Below, in pieces: positions 45,222 to 54,746 of a DNA stretch of 64,000 bases. The notes under the pieces are model-generated. The model did no database searches. It was given only the letters and a program-made list of their open reading frames with translations, and was not told the origin of the DNA. The DNA is from Romboutsia sp. CE17 (GTDB taxonomy: Bacteria; Bacillota; Clostridia; Peptostreptococcales; Peptostreptococcaceae): the NCBI RefSeq assembly GCF_012317385.1, contig NZ_CP051144.1, forward strand, positions 434,001 to 498,000, given 5' to 3'. The position numbers and the translations under genes were made by a program. Positions within the stretch are counted from its first letter, which is position 1; each line of letters begins with the position of its first letter.

Positions 45222-47852
45222 ATGGTTTATAAAAGAACATATGAAGATGTAATTAACAATTTAGACTCAAGTAAGCAAGGTCTGAAAAGTGATCAAGTAA
45301 GTAAATTATTGGAGTCACAAGGATACAATGAACTAAAAGAAAAAGATAAAATTCCAACTTATAAGCTATTTTTAGAATCATTTAAAGATCCTTTAGTTAT
45401 AATACTTCTTATTGCAGCTATAGTACAAGTTATATTAGGAGAAGTAGTAGAATCTGCAATCATATTTGCTGTAATAATAATAAATTCAGTTCTTGGTGTT
45501 GTACAAACTAAGAAAGCGGAAGGATCTCTTGATAGTTTGAAAAAATTATCGGCTCCTCAGGCTAAGGTTATAAGAGATAATCAAAAGCTTACATTACCTT
45601 CAAGAGAATTAGTACCAGGTGATATAGTAATACTAGAGGCTGGAGATTATGTTCCAGCAGATGGTAGGTTAATAGAAGCTCAAACACTAAAGGTAGTAGA
45701 AGGTATGTTAACTGGTGAATCTGAACCAGTATTAAAAAATACAGATGTTATAAATGAGGATGTTGGATTAGGTGATCAAAAGAATATGGTATTTAGTGGT
45801 TCTATAGTTGTTTATGGTAGAGGTGTATTTATAGTTACAGAAACAGGTATGAACACAGAGATGGGTAAAATAGCAGGATTATTAGAAACATCTGAAAGTA
45901 AACTTACCCCACTTCAACAAAAGCTAGAAGATTTCAGTAAAAAGTTAGGTATAGGAATAACTATATTAGCTTTATTAATTTTTATTATAGAAGTAGCTAG
46001 AGCTTATTTTGTTGGGAACACAGCTAATATGGGAACTGTTGTTTTAGATAGCTTTATGTTTGCTGTAGCTGTAGCTGTAGCAGCAATACCAGAAGCATTA
46101 TCTTCTATTGTAACAATTGTATTAGCTGTTGGAACTAATAATATGGCAAAAAAACAGGTTATAATAAGAAAATTGCCAGCAGTAGAAACATTAGGTTCTA
46201 CAAGTATAATATGTACAGATAAAACGGGAACATTAACACAAAATAAAATGACAGTCGTAGATTATTATATGTATGGAACTGAAAAAGGGGTATTTGAGAA
46301 GGGCAGTGTTAACTATAATTATCAAGCTAAGCTATTAACATTAATATCTACACTATGTAATGATTCTCATATTACAGAAGAAGGAAATGAAATTGGAGAC
46401 CCTACAGAGGTTGCATTAATAACATATTCAAATAAAAATGAATTAAATTATAGTACATTGAGAGGAAAATATGTAAGAAAAGGTGAAATACCATTTGATT
46501 CAGATAGAAAGTTAATGTCAACCGTAAATGATATGTATGGTGATGCTGTAATGTACACAAAAGGTGCTCCAGATGTATTGTTTAGTAGATGTAAATATGC
46601 ATTAAAAGATGGAGAAGTAGTTGAAATAAATGATGAAATATTGAATGAGTATAGAAAAGTAAATGAAGACTTTTCAAATAGAGCTCTTAGAGTATTAGCT
46701 TTTGCAATGAAAGATGTTCCAGATAAAGATTTTGTTCCAAGTATAGAAGATGAAAATGACATGATACTTGTAGGTCTTATGGCAATGATAGATCCTCCTA
46801 GAGAATCTGTATTTAGTGCAGTAAAAGAAGCAAAAGAAGCAGGAATAAAAACTATAATGATAACAGGAGATCATAAAACTACTGCAAAAGCTATTGCTAA
46901 ACAAATAGGCATAATGGAAGAAGGGGAACTTGCACTTACAGGTCAAGAATTGGATGCATTAACAGATGATCAATTAGATAAAAATTTATCTAAAATAAGT
47001 GTATACGCAAGAGTTTCTCCTGAGAATAAAATACGTATAGTAAAAGCATGGCAAAGAAAAGGTAAAGTTACAGCTATGACTGGAGATGGAGTAAATGATG
47101 CACCATCATTAAAGCAAGCTGATATAGGTATAGGTATGGGAAGTGGTACAGATGTATCAAAAGATGCATCTGCAATGATATTAGTAGATGATAATTTCTC
47201 TAGCATAGTAAGTGCAGTGGAAGTTGGTAGGAGTGTATATGACAATATAAAGAAAGCTATAACATATTTATTTGCAGGAAATCTTGGTGCAATAATAGCT
47301 ATATTATTTGCAGTATTTGCTGATTGGGCTAATCCATTTACGGCATTACAATTATTGTTTATAAATTTAGTAAACGATTCATTGCCAGCAATTGCTTTAG
47401 GTCTTGAACCACCAGAAAAAAATATAATGAAACATAAACCTAGAGATCCTAATGAAAGTATTTTAGCTGGTGGAACATTACAACAAGTATTATTTAGAGG
47501 AATAGCAATAGGTATCGTTACTATAATTGCTCAATATGTAGGAAGACTTAATTCAGAAGAATTAGGAGTAGCTATGGCATTTTCTACATTAATAATATCA
47601 AGAATACTTCAAACATTGCCAGCAAGATCTAATGGATATACTTTACTTCAGTTAGGAATTTTTTCAAATAAATATGTAATAGGTTCTATCGTTGTATGTT
47701 TCTTACTTTATGGAGTAACATTGATACCAGGTGTTAGAACTTTATTTTCAATACCTATGTACTTTGGAATAAAGCAGTTTGTTATATGTTTAGGACTTGC
47801 ATTAATATCAACTATATTTATGGAGTTAATAAAATTGTTTAAAAAAAATTAG
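45222..47852 (+). CDS. calcium-type P-type cation ATPase
   Basis: An 876-residue P2-type ATPase that probably exports Ca2+. Visible: the N-terminal cation-ATPase domain (LKSDQVSKLLESQGYNEL), the actuator TGES motif (about 165), TM4 VAAIPEAL (about 290), the phosphorylated Asp333 in DKTGTLT, KGAPD in the nucleotide domain, TGDHK, and the hinge TGDGVNDAPSL (about 621-631). It ends with the C-terminal transport helices. VAAIPEALS and the NDSLPAIALGLEPPE segment fit the SERCA/PMCA-like bacterial group. The frame opens at a GTG at 45207, but GTGAGGAGA is the ribosome site and the ATG at 45222 the start. It is monocistronic. Confidence 0.93.
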   Translation: MVYKRTYEDVINNLDSSKQGLKSDQVSKLLESQGYNELKEKDKIPTYKLFLESFKDPLVIILLIAAIVQVILGEVVESAIIFAVIIINSVLGVVQTKKAEGSLDSLKKLSAPQAKVIRDNQKLTLPSRELVPGDIVILEAGDYVPADGRLIEAQTLKVVEGMLTGESEPVLKNTDVINEDVGLGDQKNMVFSGSIVVYGRGVFIVTETGMNTEMGKIAGLLETSESKLTPLQQKLEDFSKKLGIGITILALLIFIIEVARAYFVGNTANMGTVVLDSFMFAVAVAVAAIPEALSSIVTIVLAVGTNNMAKKQVIIRKLPAVETLGSTSIICTDKTGTLTQNKMTVVDYYMYGTEKGVFEKGSVNYNYQAKLLTLISTLCNDSHITEEGNEIGDPTEVALITYSNKNELNYSTLRGKYVRKGEIPFDSDRKLMSTVNDMYGDAVMYTKGAPDVLFSRCKYALKDGEVVEINDEILNEYRKVNEDFSNRALRVLAFAMKDVPDKDFVPSIEDENDMILVGLMAMIDPPRESVFSAVKEAKEAGIKTIMITGDHKTTAKAIAKQIGIMEEGELALTGQELDALTDDQLDKNLSKISVYARVSPENKIRIVKAWQRKGKVTAMTGDGVNDAPSLKQADIGIGMGSGTDVSKDASAMILVDDNFSSIVSAVEVGRSVYDNIKKAITYLFAGNLGAIIAILFAVFADWANPFTALQLLFINLVNDSLPAIALGLEPPEKNIMKHKPRDPNESILAGGTLQQVLFRGIAIGIVTIIAQYVGRLNSEELGVAMAFSTLIISRILQTLPARSNGYTLLQLGIFSNKYVIGSIVVCFLLYGVTLIPGVRTLFSIPMYFGIKQFVICLGLALISTIFMELIKLFKKN

Positions 47853-47853
47853 T

Positions 47854-47897
47854 ATAAAAGATAGTGAATCTATATTTGATTCACTATCTTTTTTATT
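47854..47897 (+). terminator. terminator after the P-type ATPase gene
   Basis: AAAAGATAGTGAATC (47856-47870) and GATTCACTATCTTTT (47878-47892) are perfect complements with a 7-nt loop and a T run. Confidence 0.92.
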
Positions 47898-47973
47898 TAT
47901 GATAATTATAAAAATGATTTATAATAAGTCAAAAAAGACTTATAATATAATAAAACAAATTAGGAGATGTGAG

Positions 47974-48828
47974 ATGACAAAAATAATAGATGCAATTGAG
48001 ATGTGCGAAAATAAAATTGAAAAATTTAAAGAAGAAATTAATAAAATTGAAGAGGTAATAAAAAGAAAACCTGAATTTATAATAATAAATGCTTCTGATG
48101 ATGAAGGAAATGCAAGATATATTAAGGGAAAAATAACTGAAGGTGAAAAGTCTGGATTAAAAGTAAATGCTATAAAACTAGAAAAAGATTGTACAAACTG
48201 TGATGTAATGGAGATAATAAACAAGTGTAATGAAGAAAAGATACCAGTAATACTTCAGCTACCTACATTTGAACATTTAGATACAGATACTCTTATGAAA
48301 TCTATAGATTATAGAGTTGATGCAGATGGATTTGCTAAGGAGTGGATAGGAGAAATAAACTTAGGTAATGATAAGTTATTATCACCAGCAACCCCTAAAG
48401 GTGTTATATCTTTACTAGAATATCATGATGTAGATATAGAAGGAAAAGTAGTGTTAGTTATAGGTAAATCTAATCATGTTGGAAAGCCACTATGTTCTAT
48501 GCTTATGAACAGAGGAGCTACATTAATAAATGCAAATAGTAAGACAAAAGATTTATCATCATTAGTAAAAATGGCTGATATAGTTATATCTTGTGTAGGA
48601 AGACAAAATTTAATTAAGGCATCAGATGTAAAAAAAGATTCGGTTATAATTGGAGTAGGTTTTACTTATGTTGGAAGAAAACAAATATTAGATTTTGATG
48701 TAGATGAAATTGTTAATCAAGGGAAAGCAAGACTTGTATCTAATAGAATAAATTGTACAGGAAAAGCTACTATAAATTCTTTAATAGAGAACGTTATAGA
48801 ATTATATAAAATGAATTTTAATATATAA
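47974..48828 (+). CDS. folD: methylenetetrahydrofolate dehydrogenase/cyclohydrolase
   Basis: Bifunctional folate enzyme, 284 residues, that interconverts 5,10-methylene-, methenyl- and 10-formyl-tetrahydrofolate for one-carbon metabolism. Catalytic Tyr and Lys lie in ARYIKGK (YxxxK). Then come ILQLPTF, DADGF (normally DVDGF/H), SPATPKGVISLL (normally PCTPxG, so the Cys is Ala here) and the NAD(P) site VIGKSNHVGKPL (about 158-169). The open frame runs back to 47899, but GGAGATGTGAG precedes the ATG at 47974 and the family starts there. It is somewhat divergent from typical FolD in the substrate loop, so activity is probable but not certain. Confidence 0.88.
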   Translation: MTKIIDAIEMCENKIEKFKEEINKIEEVIKRKPEFIIINASDDEGNARYIKGKITEGEKSGLKVNAIKLEKDCTNCDVMEIINKCNEEKIPVILQLPTFEHLDTDTLMKSIDYRVDADGFAKEWIGEINLGNDKLLSPATPKGVISLLEYHDVDIEGKVVLVIGKSNHVGKPLCSMLMNRGATLINANSKTKDLSSLVKMADIVISCVGRQNLIKASDVKKDSVIIGVGFTYVGRKQILDFDVDEIVNQGKARLVSNRINCTGKATINSLIENVIELYKMNFNI

Positions 48829-48876
48829 TAAAATAAAATGACTACCTAAAAAATTAGAGTAGTCATTTTATTTTAT
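48828..48876 (+). terminator. terminator after folD
   Basis: AAAATAAAATGACTAC (48830-48845) and GTAGTCATTTTATTTT (48859-48874) are perfect complements with a 13-nt loop. Confidence 0.88.
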
Positions 48877-49042
48877 TTATATAGATTCTTCATAAATAAC
48901 TTAAATAAAATAATAAATAAAATAGTTTTTATGTTTTTTTATCTATTATAATGTCTATTGTTGTAAAAATATGGAACTAATAATATAATAAAAAGATAAA
49001 ATAGAGATTAAAGTTAGCTGCAGAATAGGAGAATCTTTTAAA

Positions 49043-50107
49043 ATGAGCCAAATTAAATTAGTAGAGATGTATAAACTATTTTTAGAATACATACCTTTTC
49101 CGTCTTGGATTGAAACTGTGGATTATAAGATAGTTTTTTTAAATAAAGCATGTGAAAACATGCTTGGAATAGAGTTATCTAAAGTAAAAGATCAAACTAA
49201 TAAAGAAATATTTAATAAAAAAATATCACAGGAATATAATAGGCAAGTTAATAATTGTATAAATAGTAAAAAAACTATATGGAGTGAATACATAATTAAT
49301 GGAAACTATATACATTATTGTATGTTTCCAATATTAAATGAAGTAAATCAAGTAATTGCTGTTGCAGGAATATTAATTGATATAGATCAAGATAAAGAGA
49401 TAATGAACAAAAGAGAAGAATATTTTGGATGTAGATTTAAAGATGAAGAAATTTCAAAATATACAATAATTGAAAATATTTGTGACTGTATAAAAAATAT
49501 TGAAGTTAAAGCACATAGACAAAATCTTTTAGAAGATAGGAGTATAAGCAGTTTAATATTAGAATTATATAGAAAATTACTAAAAGTTAAAAATATTGAG
49601 ACAAATATGCATACTGATAGGGTTGTGAAATATGTAACTAAAATAGGTGAAAAATTAAATTTAGAATTATCTGATTTAAATGAATTAATTTTATCTGCAG
49701 AATTGCATGATATAGGTAAGATTGGGATACCAGATAATATATTATCAAAACCTGATAAGCTTACTGATGAAGAGTTTAAAATAATGAAAACTCATACAGA
49801 AAAAGGATATAGAATAATCAATTCACTAGGAGAATTAGATAATGTAGCAAAATCTGTTCTAACTCATCATGAAAAATGGGATGGAAGTGGATATCCATTA
49901 GGATTAAAGCAAACCGACATACCTTTATTTGCAAGAATAATAGCTGTTGCTGATTCATATGATGCTATGGTAAATGAAAGAATCTATAAAAAGGCAATGA
50001 AAGAAGAAGATGCTATAAATGAACTTATAAGATGTTCCGGAACTCAATTTGATCCTACGATTGTAAAAGTATTCGTTGATAATATTGAAGAAATTAGGAG
50101 GCTTTAG
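49043..50107 (+). CDS. PAS-HD-GYP domain protein, probable cyclic-di-GMP phosphodiesterase
   Basis: A 354-residue cytoplasmic signalling protein. The N-terminal PAS-like domain is at about residues 8-115 (WIETVDYKIVFLNKACENMLG). A linker follows, then an HD-GYP domain (about 165-354) with MHTDRVVKY, the catalytic ELHDIGKIGIPD (about 224-235), KTHTEKGY, HHEKWDGSGYPLGL carrying the GYP motif (about 274-287) and VADSYDAM. All metal ligands expected of an active HD-GYP phosphodiesterase are present. The signal read by the PAS domain is unknown. AGGAGAATC lies before the ATG. The unknown membrane-protein gene 87 nt downstream is on the same strand. Confidence 0.9.
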   Translation: MSQIKLVEMYKLFLEYIPFPSWIETVDYKIVFLNKACENMLGIELSKVKDQTNKEIFNKKISQEYNRQVNNCINSKKTIWSEYIINGNYIHYCMFPILNEVNQVIAVAGILIDIDQDKEIMNKREEYFGCRFKDEEISKYTIIENICDCIKNIEVKAHRQNLLEDRSISSLILELYRKLLKVKNIETNMHTDRVVKYVTKIGEKLNLELSDLNELILSAELHDIGKIGIPDNILSKPDKLTDEEFKIMKTHTEKGYRIINSLGELDNVAKSVLTHHEKWDGSGYPLGLKQTDIPLFARIIAVADSYDAMVNERIYKKAMKEEDAINELIRCSGTQFDPTIVKVFVDNIEEIRRL

Positions 50108-50194
50108 ATTTAAGGCTTCTATTTTTGTATCAATTTAGATTTGTCTAACATATTATATTTAATAAAGAGACAACAATAGGTAGGTGAAGCTATT

Positions 50195-50707
50195 GTGAGC
50201 ATAAAAAGTATACAGTTAGGTATTTTATCAATAATATTGTGCATAGGAATATATTATATTCCTATAGGTAGCCAAATTTATTTAAATTTTTTTTCTATCT
50301 TAAGTATTATTCCTATTTATATAATAACTAGAAAAAATCCAAGTATAGGATTAATCTCATATGTAGTATCATTCTTATCAATTGGTGCAATTAATTCTTA
50401 TGATAATAGTATGATATTTTTACTTTTTCATGGATTACTAGGTATTTTTTTAGGACTTTTCAGTCATTATAGAAAAAATCATATTATTACTAGTTTAATA
50501 ACTGGTGGAATCTTATACATTTCTATAAATGGATATAACTATATAAATACAAGTTATAATATGTGTAACTTTAATGAGAGATATATACTAACTCAACTCA
50601 TAATATTAATATTTAGCATATTTTTTAGTTTGTTGACTTTAAGTATATGTGAATATGTTTATAATAAAATTATTAAAATAAATTTTATTTCAAATTTAAT
50701 AAAATAA
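50195..50707 (+). CDS. polytopic membrane protein of unknown function (170 aa)
   Basis: I do not recognise the family. About five hydrophobic helices fill most of the chain, with short polar loops (SHYRKNHII near residue 88-96, an Asn/Tyr-rich NGYNYINTSYNMCNFNERY at about 109-127) and a basic C-terminus. Its size and layout resemble ECF S components or small transporter subunits, but no signature confirms this. It starts with GTG and has TAGGTGAAG upstream. A short terminator follows. Confidence 0.6.
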   Translation: MSIKSIQLGILSIILCIGIYYIPIGSQIYLNFFSILSIIPIYIITRKNPSIGLISYVVSFLSIGAINSYDNSMIFLLFHGLLGIFLGLFSHYRKNHIITSLITGGILYISINGYNYINTSYNMCNFNERYILTQLIILIFSIFFSLLTLSICEYVYNKIIKINFISNLIK

Positions 50708-50708
50708 T

Positions 50709-50747
50709 CTAAATATAGAGCTTACCATTTAGACTCTATATTTTTTG
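50709..50747 (+). terminator. terminator after the 170-aa membrane protein gene
   Basis: AAATATAGAG (50711-50720) pairs with CTCTATATTT (50734-50743), with a 13-nt loop and a T run. Confidence 0.75.
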
Positions 50748-50881
50748 TGTAAAAAAGTTAGAAAACTAAAGAAAAATACAAGTTAATTGTCGAAAAATGT
50801 TGAAAAAAATAAACGCAATGCAGTTATAATAGAAAAGTATAAAATAAGAAATATAAATACAGAAGAGGAATGAGTAAACAA

Positions 50882-52093
50882 ATGAAAATATTATTAAACA
50901 TAATTGGTATAGTTGTTTTAATAAGCATATTATTTTTATTTTCATCAAATAAAAAAGCAATTGATAAAAAAATGATAATTAAAGCACTAATAATACAGTT
51001 TATACTAGCATTTTTATTAGTAAAATTTCCTTTAGGTCAAATAGCGTTACAAAAAGTCTCTGACATTGTAACTGAAGTGTTAAGTTATGGCTCTGAAGGT
51101 CTATCATTTATGTTCGGTTCATTAGCAGATGCTTCAGCACCAACAGGACATATATTTGCTATTAAGGTTTTAGGAAACATAATATTTGTATCTGCCTTAG
51201 TTGCAGCTTTATACTACCTAGGTGTTATAGGAGCTATAGTTTCAATAATAGGTGGTATTGTTGGTAAAGTGTTAGGAACTTCTAAGGTTGAAAGTTTTGT
51301 TGCAGTTGCTAATATGTTTTTAGGGCAAACAGAGTCACCGATATTAGTGAGTAAGTACTTAAAGTCAATGACTGAGAGTGAAATAATGTTAGTTCTAATA
51401 TCTGGGATGGGAAGTATGTCAGCAACTGTACTTATGGGATACGCTGACATGGGAATACCGATGCAATATTTATTATTAGGTGGGGCATTAGTTCCATTCG
51501 GTAGTATATTAGTTTCTAAGATTTTATTACCAGAAGATGAAAGTTTGGTTGATAAAGTCGAGGTTAAAGAACTAAAAATAGACAATAAAGGAGATAATAC
51601 AAACCTTATATCAGCAATATCTCAAGGAGCTTCAGATGGGCTTAATATGGTATTAGGTATAGGAGCATCATTAATAGCGATAACAGCTTTAGTAGCGTTA
51701 GTTAATGGTGGATTAGGAATAATAGGCCTATCTTTAGAAAAGGTATTATCATTTATATTTGCACCAATAGGATTCTTAATGGGAATCAATCCAGATGATA
51801 TAGCTTTAGCAGGACAATTATTAGGTAGTAAATTAGTCCTTAATGAGTTTGTTGCATTTGGTCAATTAGGTGAGGTTATAAAAACACTAGATCTAAGAAC
51901 AGGAATGATGTTAGCTATATCACTATGTGGTTTTGCAAATATATCTAGTATGGGTATATGTATATCGGGTATATCTGTATTTTGTCCAGAAAAAAGGAGT
52001 CAATTATCACAGCTTGCTTTTAGAGGTATGATAGGAGGATTTACAGTTAGTATATTAAATGCGCTAGTAGTTGGTTTAATAGCTGCATTATAA
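50882..52093 (+). CDS. NupC/CNT-family nucleoside transporter
   Basis: A 403-residue concentrative nucleoside transporter. FGSLADASAPTGHIFAIKVLGNIIF (about 79-103), GQTESPILV (about 147-155), SGMGSMSATVLMGYADMG (about 170-187), then GQLLGSKLVLNEFVAF (about 318-333) and GFANISSMGICISG (about 357-370) are all CNT signatures at the nucleoside and Na+/H+ sites. The frame opens at the ATG at 50870, but that abuts the GAGGA ribosome site. The ATG at 50882 matches the usual N-terminus (MKILLNIIGI), though its spacing of about 13 nt is long, so the start is not firm. Confidence 0.92.
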   Translation: MKILLNIIGIVVLISILFLFSSNKKAIDKKMIIKALIIQFILAFLLVKFPLGQIALQKVSDIVTEVLSYGSEGLSFMFGSLADASAPTGHIFAIKVLGNIIFVSALVAALYYLGVIGAIVSIIGGIVGKVLGTSKVESFVAVANMFLGQTESPILVSKYLKSMTESEIMLVLISGMGSMSATVLMGYADMGIPMQYLLLGGALVPFGSILVSKILLPEDESLVDKVEVKELKIDNKGDNTNLISAISQGASDGLNMVLGIGASLIAITALVALVNGGLGIIGLSLEKVLSFIFAPIGFLMGINPDDIALAGQLLGSKLVLNEFVAFGQLGEVIKTLDLRTGMMLAISLCGFANISSMGICISGISVFCPEKRSQLSQLAFRGMIGGFTVSILNALVVGLIAAL

Positions 52094-52106
52094 AAATAAA
52101 TATAAA

Positions 52107-52158
52107 ATAAAAGTGTTACTAAAGTTTATAATCAAAGCTTAAGTAACACTTTTTTTAT
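52107..52158 (+). terminator. terminator after nupC-type gene
   Basis: AAAAGTGTTACT (52109-52120) and AGTAACACTTTT (52142-52153) are perfect complements with a 21-nt loop and a T run. Confidence 0.82.
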
Positions 52159-52233
52159 TGTTAAGAAGGATAAATACATAAATCTACAGAATTATTAGTT
52201 AATATGCAGAATATTTAAAGGAGGAATTTAATT

Positions 52234-53238
52234 ATGAAGAAAATTATAACTTTACTATTAACAATTGTTATAGGCGCAACTTTAATGGTAGGCTGTAATG
52301 AGAGCAAAGAGAATGGAGAACTAGAGGAAAATAAGTCAGAAGTTACGAACAAAGATGTAAAAGTAGTGGTACCAGATGGACTACCAGCAATATCATTAGC
52401 TAAATTAGCAAAAGAAAATCCTGAAATTAAATCTGGGTATAATATAAATTATAGTATCGAATCAACAAGTGATGCATTATCAACTGTTGTAATGAAAGAA
52501 GAAGCAGATATAGCTATAGTACCATCTAATATGGCAGCCATAGCATATAATAAGACTTCAAATTATAAAATATTAGGGACAGTAGGTATGGGGTCTTTTT
52601 ATTTAGTATCAACTGAAAATATGAGTAGTATGGATGATTTAATAGGAAAAGAAGTTGGAAATACAGGAAAAGGATTAACTCCAGATATAACAGTAAAAAC
52701 TATTTTAAAAGAAAAAAATATAAATTTAGACGATATAAATTTTAATTATGTAAATTCAATGAGTGAATTAGTTCCAATGATGGCTAGTGGAAAATTAAAT
52801 ACAGGGTTTGTATCAGAACCTGCTTTAACAGGTCTTATGAATAAGAATGATAATATAAAAATTATTACAAGTTTAAATGATGAATGGAAGTCTATAAGTG
52901 GATCTAAAAATGGATATCCTCAATCAACTCTAATAGTAAAAGCTGATTTCGCTAAAGAAAACCCTGAATTCATAGAAAAATTTGTTGAACAAATTTCAGA
53001 TAGTATAAAGTGGGCTAATGATAATCCAACTGAAGCTGGAAGCTATTCTAAAGATTTTGGTGTAAGCACAGAAGCTTCTGTTATAGAGAAAGCTATGGAA
53101 AGAGCTAATTTAAACTTTATTAATATATCAGATATGAAAGAGGAGTATGAAAATTACTACAAGATATTATTTGACTTTGAGGCAAAGACAGTAGGAGGAA
53201 AACTACCAGATGAAGGAATTTTCTACAAAGGAGAATAA
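52234..53238 (+). CDS. ABC transporter substrate-binding lipoprotein (NitT/TauT type)
   Basis: Lipoprotein of 334 residues. The signal peptide ends in the lipobox LMVGC (Cys21), so the mature protein is anchored on the outer face of the membrane. The fold is that of the NMT1/SsuA-like periplasmic proteins (VVVPDGLPAISLAKLAKENPE, then PSNMAAIAYNKT, GNTGKGLTPDITVKTILKEK, FVSEPALTGLM). Members bind sulfonates, nitrate, thiamine precursors or similar. The ligand here is not identifiable, and no TPP or other riboswitch lies upstream. AAGGAGG lies before the ATG. It leads a three-gene transporter operon and overlaps the permease gene by 29 nt. Confidence 0.88.
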   Translation: MKKIITLLLTIVIGATLMVGCNESKENGELEENKSEVTNKDVKVVVPDGLPAISLAKLAKENPEIKSGYNINYSIESTSDALSTVVMKEEADIAIVPSNMAAIAYNKTSNYKILGTVGMGSFYLVSTENMSSMDDLIGKEVGNTGKGLTPDITVKTILKEKNINLDDINFNYVNSMSELVPMMASGKLNTGFVSEPALTGLMNKNDNIKIITSLNDEWKSISGSKNGYPQSTLIVKADFAKENPEFIEKFVEQISDSIKWANDNPTEAGSYSKDFGVSTEASVIEKAMERANLNFINISDMKEEYENYYKILFDFEAKTVGGKLPDEGIFYKGE

Positions 53239-53986
53239 AGCTTGCTTTAGAGATAAAATCGAGGTAATGATATCATGCGTTATGCTCTTATTTTTATGGC
53301 AAATTATTGCCTTGAAAATAAATAATGATATTTACTTACCAACGATAACCCAAGTTTTAATTAGTATGAAAGAAATTGTTTTATCTGATAGGTTTTATCT
53401 AGATATAATCTTTTCAATGAGTCGTTGTATATTAAGCTTTATAAGTGCTATTTTAATAGCCTTAATTTTATCTACTTTATCTTATATTAGTAGGTTTATT
53501 AGGAATTTATTAAAACCAATAACAGTTATAACAAAATCAATACCAACAATGATAGTAATAGTTCTAGTACTAATATGGTTTGATAAAAATAGTTCACCTT
53601 TTATAATTGGATTTATAATAGTATTTCCTATTTTATATGATAGTATCTTAGATTCCATTTTGAACATAGATAAAGGTATATTAGAAATGGCTAATTTATA
53701 TAATATAGGTTTAAGAAATAAGGCTCTAAAAATCTATTTACCTTCAATTAAATTTAGGATAATTTCAATAATAGGTTCTACTTTTTCATTGGCGTTAAAA
53801 GTTATTATAGCTGGAGAGGTATATGGCCAGCCAAAGTATGGTATGGGAACACAAATACAGTTGGAGAAAATAAATTTTAACACATCAGGAATATTTGCAT
53901 GGATAATAATAATAATTATAATTTCATTTGTATTAGAAAATTTTCAAAAGCCATCACTTAGGAGGTCACTAGTATGGAAGAGATGA
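53210..53986 (+). CDS. ABC transporter permease (NitT/TauT type)
   Basis: A 258-residue integral membrane subunit with six or so helices and an EAA-type coupling loop (NIDKGILEMANLYNIG... about 155-175), where the ATPase docks. KSIPTMIVIVLVLIWF (about 109-124) is typical for SsuC/TauC. The ATG at 53210 lies inside the preceding gene, and AGGAGG is 11 nt upstream of it, supporting this start and translational coupling. It ends 13 nt into the ATPase gene. Confidence 0.88.
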   Translation: MKEFSTKENKACFRDKIEVMISCVMLLFLWQIIALKINNDIYLPTITQVLISMKEIVLSDRFYLDIIFSMSRCILSFISAILIALILSTLSYISRFIRNLLKPITVITKSIPTMIVIVLVLIWFDKNSSPFIIGFIIVFPILYDSILDSILNIDKGILEMANLYNIGLRNKALKIYLPSIKFRIISIIGSTFSLALKVIIAGEVYGQPKYGMGTQIQLEKINFNTSGIFAWIIIIIIISFVLENFQKPSLRRSLVWKR

Positions 53987-54651
53987 CTTTAAGTATAAAA
54001 AACATAAATAAATCTTATAATGGAAGAGTTATCTATAACAATTTTAATATTGAATTTTATACAAATAAAGTGAATTGTATTCTAGGTAAATCTGGATGTG
54101 GGAAAAGTACGATTTTGAATATTATCAGTGGTATAATACCGAGTGATAATCATGATTTTAAAAGTTTAGAAAGTCTAGGTATTAGCTATATATTCCAAGA
54201 GGATAGACTAATAGATTGGATCACGGTTGGAGAAAATATAAAAATAGTTGTAAAAAAATACTACAATAATAAAGAATTAGAAAAGTTAATTGATAAATAC
54301 TTAGAATTAGTAGGAATAAAGGAATATAAAAATTATTATCCTCAAATGCTAAGTGGTGGAATTAGACAAAGGGTTAATATAGCTAGAGCATTAATATACC
54401 CATCTAAAATTATTATTATGGATGAACCTTTTAAGTCCATAGATATTAAAAATAAAAAAGAAATAATAGATAGGTTTAAAGAAATACTAAAAGAAGATGA
54501 GCGTACTGTTTTGTTTGTTACTCATGATATAGAGGAAGCATTAGATTTATCAGATTATATTTTTGTACTTGGAGATTCTCCTGTGAATATTAAAAATATT
54601 TTTAGGAATGATGAAATGTTGGATAAAAATTTAATATGTGATTTAATATAG
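53974..54651 (+). CDS. ABC transporter ATP-binding protein (NitT/TauT type)
   Basis: A 225-residue nucleotide-binding subunit. Walker A GKSGCGKST (about 37-45), Q-loop YIFQEDRLIDW (with the EDRLxPW-like pattern of SsuB/TauB), signature LSGGIRQR (about 128-135), Walker B IIIMDEPFKSID and VTHDIEEAL with the H-loop. The DEPFKSID form is the hallmark of the sulfonate/nitrate group. GGAGGTC lies 8 nt before the ATG. Third gene of the operon with the lipoprotein and permease. Confidence 0.9.
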   Translation: MEEMTLSIKNINKSYNGRVIYNNFNIEFYTNKVNCILGKSGCGKSTILNIISGIIPSDNHDFKSLESLGISYIFQEDRLIDWITVGENIKIVVKKYYNNKELEKLIDKYLELVGIKEYKNYYPQMLSGGIRQRVNIARALIYPSKIIIMDEPFKSIDIKNKKEIIDRFKEILKEDERTVLFVTHDIEEALDLSDYIFVLGDSPVNIKNIFRNDEMLDKNLICDLI

Positions 54652-54746
54652 CAGATACTTAATGCATAAGGTATGTTAATTATTAGAAATAAGGTATATA
54701 ATATATAAAAAGTAAAATAAAATTATCATTATAAGGGAGTATGCAT

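Noticed and set aside
46448-47245. Several minus-strand open frames within the P-type ATPase gene
   Set aside because: All lie opposite conserved ATPase motifs and lack ribosome sites.
52160-52233. Search for a TPP or SAM riboswitch before the NitT/TauT-type operon
   Set aside because: The gap is short, AT-rich and lacks any recognisable aptamer core.
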